From Bacillota bacterium (lineage in GTDB: Bacteria; Bacillota; Clostridia; Lachnospirales; Lachnospiraceae), in assembly GCA_029226935.1 (NCBI GenBank), contig JAQXYZ010000072.1:62001-126000 (forward strand): a stretch of 64,000 nt of DNA, in the 5' to 3' direction. This document shows positions 8,913 through 16,731 of this stretch, piece by piece (positions within the stretch are counted from its first letter, which is position 1; every line of letters begins with the position of its first letter). The notes below the pieces were generated by a model that was given only the letters and a program-made list of their open reading frames with translations, did no database searches and was not told where the DNA came from. The translations under genes were made by a program, and so were the position numbers.

Positions 8913-9287
8913 ATGAAAAATTATACAATTACCGTAAATGGCAACGTATATGACGTAGTAGTAGAAGAAGGCACCAGTGCAGGAGCACCCGCACCTGCAG
9001 CACCTAAGGCAGCACCCAAGGCAGCACCTAAAGCAGCTCCCGCAGCAGCACCTAAGGCAGCTGGCGGCGCAGGCAGCGTAAGAGTGGAAGCTGGCGCAGC
9101 AGGAAAGGTATTCAAGGTAGAAGCAAGCGTAGGACAGGCAGTAAAAACTGGTGATACAGTAGTTATTCTGGAAGCAATGAAGATGGAAATCCCTGTTGTT
9201 GCACCTCAGGATGGTACCGTAGCAAGCATCGACGTAGCAGTTGGTGATCCTGTTGAAGCTGGCGCATTACTGGCAACATTGAACTAG
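8913..9287 (+). CDS. Biotin carboxyl carrier protein of the decarboxylase
   Basis: A 124-residue biotinyl carrier. The biotin-accepting lysine is K90 in the canonical EAMKME motif. Residues 1-19 form a short N-terminal strand segment; residues 22-54 are an Ala-Pro-Lys linker that lets the domain swing; residues 55-124 are the biotinyl/lipoyl barrel. Strong AGGAGG at 8898-8903. It is the only carrier in a cluster with two carboxyltransferases, so it probably shuttles carboxyl groups between both and the OadB membrane subunit. The repetitive nucleotide sequence at 8990-9060 is just the linker. Confidence 0.93.
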   Translation: MKNYTITVNGNVYDVVVEEGTSAGAPAPAAPKAAPKAAPKAAPAAAPKAAGGAGSVRVEAGAAGKVFKVEASVGQAVKTGDTVVILEAMKMEIPVVAPQDGTVASIDVAVGDPVEAGALLATLN

Positions 9288-9329
9288 TAAAATGCGTATT
9301 TGCTGAGAAAACAACAGGAGGTAAAAGAA

Positions 9330-10481
9330 ATGGATTATATAGTATCTACACTGTCCAACCTGATTCATCAGACAGCCTTTTTTAATCTTACATGGGGCAA
9401 TTATCTGATGATCGTTGTGGCTTGTGTATTTCTCTATCTTGCGATTGCTAAGGGCTTTGAACCATTGCTCCTTACCCCTATCGCATTTGGTATGCTGCTT
9501 GTAAACATTTATCCGGATATTATGATGAGCATTGAAGACTCAGCAAACGGAGCCGGCGGCTTACTGTATTATTTTTATCTCTTAGATGAATGGGCAATTT
9601 TACCGTCGCTGATTTTCATGGGCGTTGGTGCCATGACAGACTTCGGTCCTCTGATTGCCAATCCTAAGAGCTTCTTACTGGGTGCAGCAGCACAGTTTGG
9701 TATTTTTGCTGCATATTTTGGAGCGATTGCAATGGGCTTTAATGATAAAGCAGCAGCAGCAATCTCTATTATCGGTGGTGCAGATGGTCCTACATCCATT
9801 TTCCTTGCAGGAAAATTAGGACAGACTGCTTTACTTGGACCTATCGCAGTAGCGGCATATTCTTATATGTCACTGGTGCCTATTATCCAGCCGCCTATCA
9901 TGAAGTTACTTACAACTGAAAAGGAAAGAAAGATTAAGATGGGGCAGCTTCGTCCTGTATCCAAGCTTGAAAAAATTCTTTTCCCTATCGTTGTTACTAT
10001 TGTAGTATGTATGATTCTTCCTACCACAGCACCCCTTGTTGGTATGCTGATGTTAGGTAACCTGTTCAGAGAATCAGGTGTTGTAAGACAGCTGACAGAT
10101 ACTGCATCTAATGCACTGATGTACATTGTAGTTATTCTGCTTGGTACATCTGTAGGGGCAACTACCAGTGCAGAAGCTTTCTTAAATCTGGACACTTTAA
10201 AGATTGTTGCACTTGGTCTGATTGCGTTTGCATTTGGTACCGCAGCAGGTGTATTGTTCGGTAAATTGATGTGTATTGCTACCAAGGGTAAGGTAAATCC
10301 GCTGATTGGTTCTGCGGGTGTATCTGCGGTTCCTATGGCAGCCAGAGTATCCCAGAAGGTTGGTGCTGAGGCAGATCCTACAAACTTCCTGCTGATGCAT
10401 GCTATGGGACCTAACGTGGCCGGAGTTATCGGTACTGCAGTAGCAGCCGGTACATTTATGGCCGTATTTGGAGTATTCTAA
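9330..10481 (+). CDS. oadB: Sodium-translocating decarboxylase beta subunit
   Basis: Polytopic membrane subunit (383 residues, about nine or more helices) that decarboxylates carboxybiotin and exports Na+. The family signatures [15 protein letters not shown] and [16 protein letters not shown] are present; the Asp of GGADGP is in the Na+ path in characterised homologs. The track start at 9300 lies upstream; the ATG at 9330 has AGGAGG at 9316-9321, spacing 8. Symbols oadB, mmdB and gcdB are used for the same family; which applies depends on the substrate, which is unresolved here. Confidence 0.93.
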   Translation: MDYIVSTLSNLIHQTAFFNLTWGNYLMIVVACVFLYLAIAKGFEPLLLTPIAFGMLLVNIYPDIMMSIEDSANGAGGLLYYFYLLDEWAILPSLIFMGVGAMTDFGPLIANPKSFLLGAAAQFGIFAAYFGAIAMGFNDKAAAAISIIGGADGPTSIFLAGKLGQTALLGPIAVAAYSYMSLVPIIQPPIMKLLTTEKERKIKMGQLRPVSKLEKILFPIVVTIVVCMILPTTAPLVGMLMLGNLFRESGVVRQLTDTASNALMYIVVILLGTSVGATTSAEAFLNLDTLKIVALGLIAFAFGTAAGVLFGKLMCIATKGKVNPLIGSAGVSAVPMAARVSQKVGAEADPTNFLLMHAMGPNVAGVIGTAVAAGTFMAVFGVF

Positions 10482-10496
10482 CAGATATATAAACAA

Positions 10497-10560
10497 GGAG
10501 GATAAATCCTCTGCTCCTGTAGGAGCAGTCGCATTTTCCTTCGGAAAACAAGGAGGATTA
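10497..10560 (+). promoter_or_regulatory. Three consecutive hairpins between oadB and oadA
   Basis: The 83-nt gap holds three short inverted repeats: GAGGATaaATCCTC (10498-10511), which includes a Shine-Dalgarno-like AGGAGG; CTGCTCC/GGAGCAG (10511-10527); and TTTTCC/GGAAAA (10534-10548). A second ACAAGGAGGAT then serves oadA. The element could protect or process the mRNA or tune oadA translation. The function is inferred. Confidence 0.55.
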
Positions 10561-10564
10561 TAAA

Positions 10565-11992
10565 ATGGCAGAACAGGTTAAAAAACCGGTTGGCATTATG
10601 GAAACCGTTCTTCGTGATGCACATCAGTCTTTGATTGCAACAAGAATGCCTACCGACATGATGCTTCCAATCGTTGAAAAAATGGATAAAGTTGGTTATC
10701 ACGCAGTAGAATGCTGGGGTGGTGCTACGTTTGATGCTTCTCTTCGTTTCTTAAAGGAAGATCCATGGGAGAGACTTAGAAAATTAAGAGATGGATTTAA
10801 GAACACCAAGCTGCAGATGCTTTTCAGAGGTCAGAACATTTTAGGTTACAGACCATATGCAGATGACGTTGTTGACAGCTTCGTTGAGAAGTCAATCGCA
10901 AATGGTATTGATATCATTCGTATCTTCGACTGTTTAAATGATCTTAGAAACTTACAGGAAGCAGTTAATGCTACTAATAAGATTAAAGTACAGGAAGGCA
11001 GAGGTCATGCTCAGATTGCTCTTTCCTATACATTGGGTGATGCATATACTCTGGATTACTGGGTTGACATGGCTAAGAAGATTGAAGAGATGGGTGCAGA
11101 TTCTATCTGTATCAAGGATATGGCTGGTCTGCTTGTTCCTTACAAGGCTGCTGAACTGATCGGCGCTATGAAAGAAGCAACCAAGCTTCCTATTCAGCTT
11201 CATACACACTATACATCCGGTGTTGCAAGTATGACATATCTTAAGGCAGTAGAAGCAGGTGTCGATGTCATCGACTGTGCAATTTCACCTTTTGCTATGG
11301 GAACTTCACAGCCGGCTACAGAGGTTATGGTTGAAACCTTTAAGGGAACTCCTTACGATACAGGTTATGACCAGAATTTACTTGCAGAAATTGCTGATTA
11401 CTTCAGACCTTACAGAGACGAATGCCTTGCCAGCGGACTTCTTAATCCCAAGGTTATGGGCGTTGATATTAAGACTCTGTTATATCAGGTTCCCGGCGGT
11501 ATGCTTTCCAACATGGTTAGCCAGCTTAAGGAACAAAATGCAGAAGATAGGTACTATGATGTACTTAAGGAAATTCCTGCAGTTCGTAAGGATTTAGGTG
11601 AGCCTCCGCTTGTAACTCCTTCCTCACAGATCGTTGGTACACAGGCTGTATTTAACGTATTGATGGGCGAGAGATACAAGATGGCAACTAAGGAAACCAA
11701 GGCTGTTCTTCGTGGCGAATATGGTCAGACAGTTAAACCTATGAGCCAGGAAGTTATTGACAAGGTTATCCCCGGTGAAGAGAGAATTACCTGCCGTCCT
11801 GCAGATTTGATTGAGAACGAAATGGATAAGTTAGAGGCTGAAATGAAAGAATGGAAGCAGCAGGATGAGGACGTATTATCCTATGCACTGTTCCCTCAGG
11901 TAGCAACTGACTTCTTCAAATATCGTCAGGCTCAGCAGGAAAAGGTTGATATGACACAGGCAGATACCAAGAATGCAGCATATCCTGTATAA
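10565..11992 (+). CDS. oadA: Oxaloacetate decarboxylase alpha / transcarboxylase 5S-type carboxyltransferase
   Basis: TIM-barrel carboxyltransferase that moves carboxyl between oxaloacetate/pyruvate and biotin. Landmarks: LRDAHQS at 16-22 (metal ligand D18), ECWGGATFD at 49-57, the lysine K184 of CIKDMAG (carbamylated in characterised homologs), and metal His residues in HTHYTSG (213-219). At 475 residues it ends without a biotinyl domain, so it depends on the separate carrier at 8913. This split form resembles the 5S subunit of propionibacterial transcarboxylase. Last gene of the cluster; a strong terminator follows. Confidence 0.93.
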   Translation: MAEQVKKPVGIMETVLRDAHQSLIATRMPTDMMLPIVEKMDKVGYHAVECWGGATFDASLRFLKEDPWERLRKLRDGFKNTKLQMLFRGQNILGYRPYADDVVDSFVEKSIANGIDIIRIFDCLNDLRNLQEAVNATNKIKVQEGRGHAQIALSYTLGDAYTLDYWVDMAKKIEEMGADSICIKDMAGLLVPYKAAELIGAMKEATKLPIQLHTHYTSGVASMTYLKAVEAGVDVIDCAISPFAMGTSQPATEVMVETFKGTPYDTGYDQNLLAEIADYFRPYRDECLASGLLNPKVMGVDIKTLLYQVPGGMLSNMVSQLKEQNAEDRYYDVLKEIPAVRKDLGEPPLVTPSSQIVGTQAVFNVLMGERYKMATKETKAVLRGEYGQTVKPMSQEVIDKVIPGEERITCRPADLIENEMDKLEAEMKEWKQQDEDVLSYALFPQVATDFFKYRQAQQEKVDMTQADTKNAAYPV

Positions 11993-12015
11993 TCATTGTC
12001 AAAAATGAATCAATG

Positions 12016-12047
12016 AAAGCCCCTTGCTTTACGCAGGGGGCTTTTTT
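12016..12047 (+). terminator. Intrinsic terminator of the decarboxylase cluster
   Basis: AAAGCCCCTTGC pairs with GCAGGGGGCTTT around a 5-nt loop, followed by T6. It lies about 25 nt after the oadA stop. The loop contains part of the next gene's promoter. Confidence 0.88.
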
Positions 12048-12057
12048 ATGCTATAAT
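12028..12057 (+). promoter_or_regulatory. Promoter of the NYN-LOTUS gene, overlapping the terminator
   Basis: TTTACG (12028-12033), 18 bp, then an extended -10 TGCTATAAT (12049-12057) with a perfect TATAAT. The -35 falls in the loop and 3' arm of the preceding terminator, so the two signals share bases. Confidence 0.6.
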
Positions 12058-12101
12058 AGGCGCAAAAGAAAACAGGTAACTGAGGGCGGGGAGATTTTTG
12101 C

Positions 12102-13028
12102 ATGGAGAATAAACGGTTTGCGCTGCTGATAGATGCAGATAACATTTCGGCGAAATATATTGGAGATATTTTGGAAGAGCTTTCCACTTATGGAATTACT
12201 ACATATAAGAGAATTTATGGCGATTGGACCAGTACACAGGCAACCAAGTGGAAGGGAGAGCTTTTGGAAAATTCCGTAATTCCGGTGCAGCAGTTCAGCA
12301 ATACGGTAGGGAAGAATGCAACCGATTCTACGTTGATTATAGATGCAATGGACATCCTTTATACAGGCAATGTAGATGGTTTTTGTATTGTATCCAGTGA
12401 TAGTGATTTTACAAGACTGGCGAGCAGATTAAGAGAGTCTGGGATGGAAGTGATCGGTATGGGAGAGGAGAAGACACCTCGATCCTTCCGTGTCGCATGC
12501 ACCCGATTTATTAATTTGGAGAATTTGGGAAATCAGGACGAAGATACTGTAAGTAAGGATAATAAGGATAACACAATCAGCAGAGAAGTAGTTTACAATG
12601 CCATTACCAATATCATTAACGAAAATGAAAATAAAGGTAAGAACGTTGAACTTGCGGCTGTAGGTAACAGATTGGTAAACATGTACCCTGACTTTGATGT
12701 AAGAAATTATGGATACAGTCTGCTGTCAAAATTTGTGGAAGATGCCGGCTTGTTCCTTCTGGAAAAGAAGCAGAATGTAGTGACTTTGTCATTAAAGGAT
12801 AACGAACAGTCTCAGGAAGAAATCAGGAATTACATAAAAGAGGTTATTCATAAGGCCGGAAATAAAGGAATTGGTATCAGCGAACTCAGTAACCGTGTAT
12901 ATAACAAATTTGACAACTTTAATGTGAAAGATTTTGGTTACAGCCAGTTTTCCAAGTTTGTTCAAAGTCTTGGAGAAGTAGAACTGTATCAGGATAAAAA
13001 CAACAGAAAAAGAGCAAGAAAAAAATAA
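12102..13028 (+). CDS. NYN domain nuclease-like protein with two OST-HTH/LOTUS domains
   Basis: An N-terminal NYN (PIN-fold) domain (residues 1-145) with acidic motifs LLIDADN, DSTLIIDAMD and SSDSDFTRL arranged like metal-dependent RNases of the LabA/DUF88 type. Two winged-helix-like OST-HTH/LOTUS repeats follow, at about 160-232 (ending SLLSKFVEDAG) and 238-300 (ending SQFSKFVQSLG). LOTUS domains bind RNA or proteins in other systems, so an RNA-processing role is plausible; no target can be named. It is a single-gene unit with its own promoter and terminator. Confidence 0.85.
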   Translation: MENKRFALLIDADNISAKYIGDILEELSTYGITTYKRIYGDWTSTQATKWKGELLENSVIPVQQFSNTVGKNATDSTLIIDAMDILYTGNVDGFCIVSSDSDFTRLASRLRESGMEVIGMGEEKTPRSFRVACTRFINLENLGNQDEDTVSKDNKDNTISREVVYNAITNIINENENKGKNVELAAVGNRLVNMYPDFDVRNYGYSLLSKFVEDAGLFLLEKKQNVVTLSLKDNEQSQEEIRNYIKEVIHKAGNKGIGISELSNRVYNKFDNFNVKDFGYSQFSKFVQSLGEVELYQDKNNRKRARKK

Positions 13029-13048
13029 AAATAGCTTTACATCAAGAT

Positions 13049-13076
13049 TAAGAGTCCACTTAAGGACTCTTTTTTT
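13049..13076 (+). terminator. Intrinsic terminator after the NYN-LOTUS gene
   Basis: AAGAGTCC/GGACTCTT perfect stem with a 6-nt loop, followed by T6-T7. It is 20 nt after the stop codon. The -35 of the next promoter begins right after the T run. Confidence 0.88.
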
Positions 13077-13078
13077 GA

Positions 13079-13122
13079 TTGACATAACTTCTTAAATATT
13101 ATATCATAATAACACATGTTAT
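13079..13122 (+). promoter_or_regulatory. Promoter and palindromic operator of the TetR gene
   Basis: TTGACA (13079-13084), 17 bp, TATCAT (13102-13107). Directly downstream, over the expected start site, lies ATAACA-CA-TGTTAT (13109-13122), a perfect 6-bp inverted repeat. The position fits autorepression by the TetR protein encoded 20 nt further on. Binding is inferred. Confidence 0.7.
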
Positions 13123-13142
13123 ACAAAAGAAGGGATGGTCTT

Positions 13143-13688
13143 ATGGCAAGGAAAGAGTCAATTACAAAAGAAGATTTGATGAATGCGGCATTTGCAATAT
13201 TAGAGGAGGAAGGGATAGAACAGGTCACCGCCAGAAAGCTAGCGGCTAAGGCAAATTGTTCTACACAGCCTATTTTCCGTGTTTATAAAAATATGGAGGA
13301 ACTGATAGAGGAACTTTTTGGAAGGGCCTGCCAGTTCTTTGAGGATTACTATGCGAGTTTTCCAAGACAGACTGTCGTTCCGTTTGTTACTTTGGGTCAG
13401 GCCTATATTAAGTTTGCCGAAGAACATAAGAAATTGTTTGAGTTTATCTTTTTGTCCTCCAACCGTTTTGGACGGAGTATGTATGATTTGATAAACGGAA
13501 AAGAAGGAAATGTGAGCAGGGAAATCCAGGCGGCAACCGGTCAGGGGTGCAGGAATGCAAGTGAGCTGTTTATGAAAATGTGGATTTTCATTCATGGGGC
13601 GGCATGCATGTCTCTTACCGGAGATTATGATCTTGCGGAAGAGGAAACGGTACAGCTCCTTAAGGATGCTTATCAGTCTTTCAAGTAA
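13143..13688 (+). CDS. TetR/AcrR family transcriptional regulator
   Basis: A 181-residue one-component repressor-type protein. The N-terminal helix-turn-helix is clear (EQVTARKLAAKANCSTQPIFRVYKNMEELIEELF, residues about 30-65 including the recognition helix). The C-terminal half is a ligand and dimerisation domain ending with a WHG-like helix (IFIHGAACMSLTGD). The ATG at 13143 is preferred over 13116 because the HTH region then has normal spacing and AGGGATGG lies upstream. No efflux pump adjoins it; the next gene is an RpiR regulator. The palindrome at 13109-13122 suggests it controls itself. Confidence 0.88.
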   Translation: MARKESITKEDLMNAAFAILEEEGIEQVTARKLAAKANCSTQPIFRVYKNMEELIEELFGRACQFFEDYYASFPRQTVVPFVTLGQAYIKFAEEHKKLFEFIFLSSNRFGRSMYDLINGKEGNVSREIQAATGQGCRNASELFMKMWIFIHGAACMSLTGDYDLAEEETVQLLKDAYQSFK

Positions 13689-13742
13689 GATGAATGAGCG
13701 CAAAAGAAATAGCATGCTTTGATGAAGTGAAAGGAAAACGGG

Positions 13743-14681
13743 ATGGAACAACAAGGACAAGACATCATTACCAGAATGAATGATAAATACATAAAAATGA
13801 GTAAAGGACATAAAGCGGTTGCAGCGTACATTTCTGATCATTATGAGCAGGCTGTGTTTATGACCGCTGCAAAGCTTGGAGAAACAGTGGGGGTCAGCGA
13901 GTCTACTGTGGTGCGTTTTGCCATGGGACTTGGATATGAGGGGTATCCCGAATTTCAGAAGGCTCTGGAGGATTGGGTCAAAAATAAGCTGAATTCGGTG
14001 CAGAAGATAGGGGCGAAATACGGACGGAGCTCCCAGTCGGAAATCCTTCATTCGGTGCTCAATGCGGATATCGAAAAAATTCAGGACACCATTGTAAATT
14101 TGGATGCGGCGGCATTTGAGGCAGCGGTGGACATCATTCTGGAAGCAAAGACAATTTATCTGGTAGGAGTAAGAAGCTGTGAACCGTTGGCTGATTTCCT
14201 GCATTTTTATTTAAATATGATCAGAGGAAATATTGTTCTTTTAAAAACAACGAGTGTTACGGAAATGTTTGAACAGATGATCAGGATTAATGAGCGGGAT
14301 GCCATTATCGGTATCAGTTTCCCCAGATATTCCATGCGTACCTTAAAGGCAATGGAGTTTGCAAATGACAGAAATGCAAAGGTAATTACCATTACAGACA
14401 GCATCCATTCTCCCATGAATCTATATTCTTCCTGCAATCTGCTTGCACGAAGTGACATGGTATCGATTGTAGATTCACTGGTGGCACCTTTGAGTGTGAT
14501 TAATGCATTAGTGGTTGCACTTTGCCTAAAACAGCCGGATACAGTAAAAAAGAATCTGGAGACGCTGGAAGAAGTATGGAATAATTATCAGGTTTATTTA
14601 AATGATGAGATTAACTTTATAGATGAAGAACCCATGCTGAACTATCCACTGAAAAAGATGGAAGAACACAGCCAGGGTTAG
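13743..14681 (+). CDS. MurR/RpiR family transcriptional regulator
   Basis: N-terminal HTH_6 domain (residues about 1-80; TAAKLGETVGVSESTVVRFAMGLGYEGYPEFQ) followed by a SIS sugar-phosphate-binding domain (about 120-265; IYLVGVRSCEPLADF and IGISFPRYSMRTLKAMEFA). Such proteins sense phosphosugars. No sugar-catabolic genes are next to it, so the effector is unknown. Length is 312; AAAGG lies 8 nt before the ATG. It may be co-transcribed with the flavoprotein 18 nt downstream. Confidence 0.9.
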   Translation: MEQQGQDIITRMNDKYIKMSKGHKAVAAYISDHYEQAVFMTAAKLGETVGVSESTVVRFAMGLGYEGYPEFQKALEDWVKNKLNSVQKIGAKYGRSSQSEILHSVLNADIEKIQDTIVNLDAAAFEAAVDIILEAKTIYLVGVRSCEPLADFLHFYLNMIRGNIVLLKTTSVTEMFEQMIRINERDAIIGISFPRYSMRTLKAMEFANDRNAKVITITDSIHSPMNLYSSCNLLARSDMVSIVDSLVAPLSVINALVVALCLKQPDTVKKNLETLEEVWNNYQVYLNDEINFIDEEPMLNYPLKKMEEHSQG

Positions 14682-14699
14682 TTTCGGAAAGCAGAGAAT

Positions 14700-16004
14700 A
14701 TGAAGCAGGTGATTGTAATCGGCGGCGGTGCTGCCGGGATGATGGCAGCGATTGGAGCCGCGAAAGAAGGTGCGCGTGTGACGCTGCTTGAACAGAATGA
14801 AAAGACAGGAAAAAAGATTTTTATTACAGGAAAGGGCAGATGTAATCTTACCAATGCCTGTGAACAGGAAGATTTTTTCAGTCATGTGATTAGCAATGGG
14901 AAGTTCCTTTACAGTGCTTTTTATCAGATGGACAATCAGTCAGTGATGGACTTTTTTGAGAATGCAGGATGCAGGCTTAAGGTGGAGAGAGGAGACAGAG
15001 TTTTTCCTGTATCAGACCACTCCTCAGATGTGATTGCCGCTTTAAATCGTCAGATGGAAAAAGAAGGCATTAAAGTATGTCTGCATACCAAAGTAAAAGA
15101 GATTTTGACAACTGTAGAATCAGGAAATTCGGAATATGCTGCAGAGGACGTAAATGGCGCTCAGTCACAGCCTGAAGAGCTTCGCATCATGGGGGTAAAG
15201 TTAGCGGATGGAAGAGTGTTAAATGCAGATGCCGTCATTGTTGCCACAGGTGGAAAATCCTATGAAACCACCGGTGCTACCGGGGATGGTTATGGGTTTG
15301 CCGAGGGCGTGGGGCATACAGTGAAAGAGGTAAAGCCGGCGCTGGTTCCTTTTACAGTGAAAGAAAGCTGGTGTATGGAGCTGCAGGGGCTTTCCCTTAA
15401 AAATGTGGCAATTACCCTAAAGAGTGACAAGAAAAAGATTTACGAGGGCTTTGGGGAAATGCTGTTTACCCATTTCGGCGTCAGCGGGCCTTTGATCTTA
15501 AGCGCCAGCAGCTACTATGTGAAAAAGTTTTATGGCATGCCGGTACAGCTTTTGATTGATTTGAAACCGGCGCTTACCAGGGAACAGCTGGATAAAAGGT
15601 TATTAAAGGATTTTGATGAAAATAAGAACCGTCAGTTTAAAAATGCACTGGACGGTCTTTTCCCTTCAAAACTGATTCCTATCATGATTCGATTATCAGG
15701 TATTTCACCGGAAAAGCGAGTAAATGAGATTACAAGGGAAGAGAGAAGCCATCTGATAGAGTGCATAAAGGCGCTTGCCCTGACAGTTACCGGAACCAGA
15801 AATTTTAAAGAAGCGATTATTACTCAGGGCGGTGTCCATGTAAAGGAGGTAAACCCTTCCACGATGGAATCCAAGCTGGTAAAGGGACTTTACTTTGCCG
15901 GAGAGGTGCTTGATCTGGATGCGGTTACGGGAGGGTTTAATTTGCAGATTGCATGGTCTACCGGATATCTGGCGGGGGTTAGTGCTGCAAAGGAAGTAAC
16001 ATGA
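14700..16004 (+). CDS. BaiN/HI0933-family NAD(P)/FAD-dependent oxidoreductase
   Basis: A 434-residue flavoprotein with the N-terminal dinucleotide fold IGGGAAGMMAAIGAA (residues 6-20) and the HI0933/YhiN family signature GKKIFITGKGRCNLTNA. The C-terminal GGVHVKEVNPSTMESKLVKGLYFAGEVLDLDAVTGGFNLQIAWSTG pattern closes the FAD domain. BaiN of bile-acid-transforming clostridia belongs to this family, but the assignment here is general. In many Clostridia this gene directly precedes cmk; here an island of about 2.7 kb separates them. It overlaps the next gene by 4 nt. Confidence 0.88.
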   Translation: MKQVIVIGGGAAGMMAAIGAAKEGARVTLLEQNEKTGKKIFITGKGRCNLTNACEQEDFFSHVISNGKFLYSAFYQMDNQSVMDFFENAGCRLKVERGDRVFPVSDHSSDVIAALNRQMEKEGIKVCLHTKVKEILTTVESGNSEYAAEDVNGAQSQPEELRIMGVKLADGRVLNADAVIVATGGKSYETTGATGDGYGFAEGVGHTVKEVKPALVPFTVKESWCMELQGLSLKNVAITLKSDKKKIYEGFGEMLFTHFGVSGPLILSASSYYVKKFYGMPVQLLIDLKPALTREQLDKRLLKDFDENKNRQFKNALDGLFPSKLIPIMIRLSGISPEKRVNEITREERSHLIECIKALALTVTGTRNFKEAIITQGGVHVKEVNPSTMESKLVKGLYFAGEVLDLDAVTGGFNLQIAWSTGYLAGVSAAKEVT

Positions 16005-16411
16005 AGGAAACTAAGGAACTGATTAATCAAATTAAAAACCGAAATGAGAAGGATCTGGACTTCCTTGATGAGAAGGATTTCCAATGTCCTCAGATACACT
16101 ATTATCTGTTAGATATCCTGAGGGAGAATGAGATGTCTAATGCAGAGTTCTTCATGAAGCTGAATCTTGAACGGAGTTATGGGTATCAGCTTTTAAATGG
16201 GCGGAGGAAGCCTTCCAGAGAACTGCTTATAAGAACTGCAATCCTGTTTCATTTTAGTCTTGAGGAAACACAGAGGCTGCTTAAGATTGGAAACAGAGAA
16301 GTTTTATATCCCCGGGTAAAGAAGGATGCTCTTGCGATTTTTGTCATTGAAAAAGGGCTGCAACTTTCAGAATATCAGGAATTGTTGGATGCTTATGAAG
16401 AGGGAGTTTGA
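16001..16411 (+). CDS. Putative helix-turn-helix protein of unknown function
   Basis: A 136-residue soluble protein. Residues about 38-80 (LRENEMSNAEFFMKLNLERSYGYQLLNGRRKPSRELL) look like a Cro/C1-type helix-turn-helix, with YGYQLLNG as the probable recognition helix. The N-terminal 35 residues are highly charged. It begins within the stop of the flavoprotein (ATGA overlap), implying translational coupling, although it is functionally part of the accessory island that follows. I do not recognise a named family. A DNA-binding role is inferred. Confidence 0.65.
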   Translation: MKETKELINQIKNRNEKDLDFLDEKDFQCPQIHYYLLDILRENEMSNAEFFMKLNLERSYGYQLLNGRRKPSRELLIRTAILFHFSLEETQRLLKIGNREVLYPRVKKDALAIFVIEKGLQLSEYQELLDAYEEGV

Positions 16412-16412
16412 G

Positions 16413-16469
16413 TTGACGGTGAACCAGTGAACCACTATAATAAACAAATAAAAGTGAACCAGCGAACCA
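16413..16469 (+). promoter_or_regulatory. Promoter with paired 8-bp operator repeats
   Basis: TTGACG (16413-16418), exactly 17 bp, TATAAT (16436-16441). The spacer begins with two tandem copies of GTGAACCA (16419-16434). A second pair, GTGAACCA and GCGAACCA, lies at 16454-16469, starting 35 bp after the first, just past the expected start site. The next gene encodes a ribbon-helix-helix protein, a class that binds tandem short repeats cooperatively, so autorepression is the natural reading. Confidence 0.75.
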
Positions 16470-16487
16470 ACGCTAGGAGGGGTTAAC

Positions 16488-16667
16488 TTGGAAAAAGAGA
16501 AAAAGCGTATAACCATAACAATTCCTTTGGATCAGGAAGCGGAGCTTGAAGAATTAAGAAATGAAAAGTTTAAAGACAAAAGCAACTCCGAGCTGTTACG
16601 AACTCTGATGAGAGAGGGACTTGAGGTTTCTGATAAGCAGGAGCTTGAGACTAAAAATATCAGGTAA
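16488..16667 (+). CDS. Small ribbon-helix-helix (CopG-like) DNA-binding protein
   Basis: This 59-residue gene is too short for the ORF track. It starts with TTG, with AGGAGG at 16475-16480 and 7-nt spacing. The protein has a beta-strand segment KKRITITIPLD (residues 5-15) followed by two helices (AELEELRNEKF and NSELLRTLMREGLEV), the ribbon-helix-helix plan of CopG/omega-type repressors. It lies downstream of a promoter loaded with 8-bp repeats and upstream of a secreted-protein gene. No toxin partner is visible, so I read it as a regulator rather than an antitoxin. Confidence 0.72.
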   Translation: MEKEKKRITITIPLDQEAELEELRNEKFKDKSNSELLRTLMREGLEVSDKQELETKNIR

Positions 16668-16731
16668 TCATGGATATGCATAGCTGGTTTGATGTTACTT
16701 AATTGTAAAAATGTGAAAGCGAGGAAAGACT

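Noticed and set aside
8990-9070. Tandem nucleotide repeat, possible minisatellite
   Set aside because: It encodes the Ala-Pro-Lys linker of the biotin carrier and needs no other explanation.
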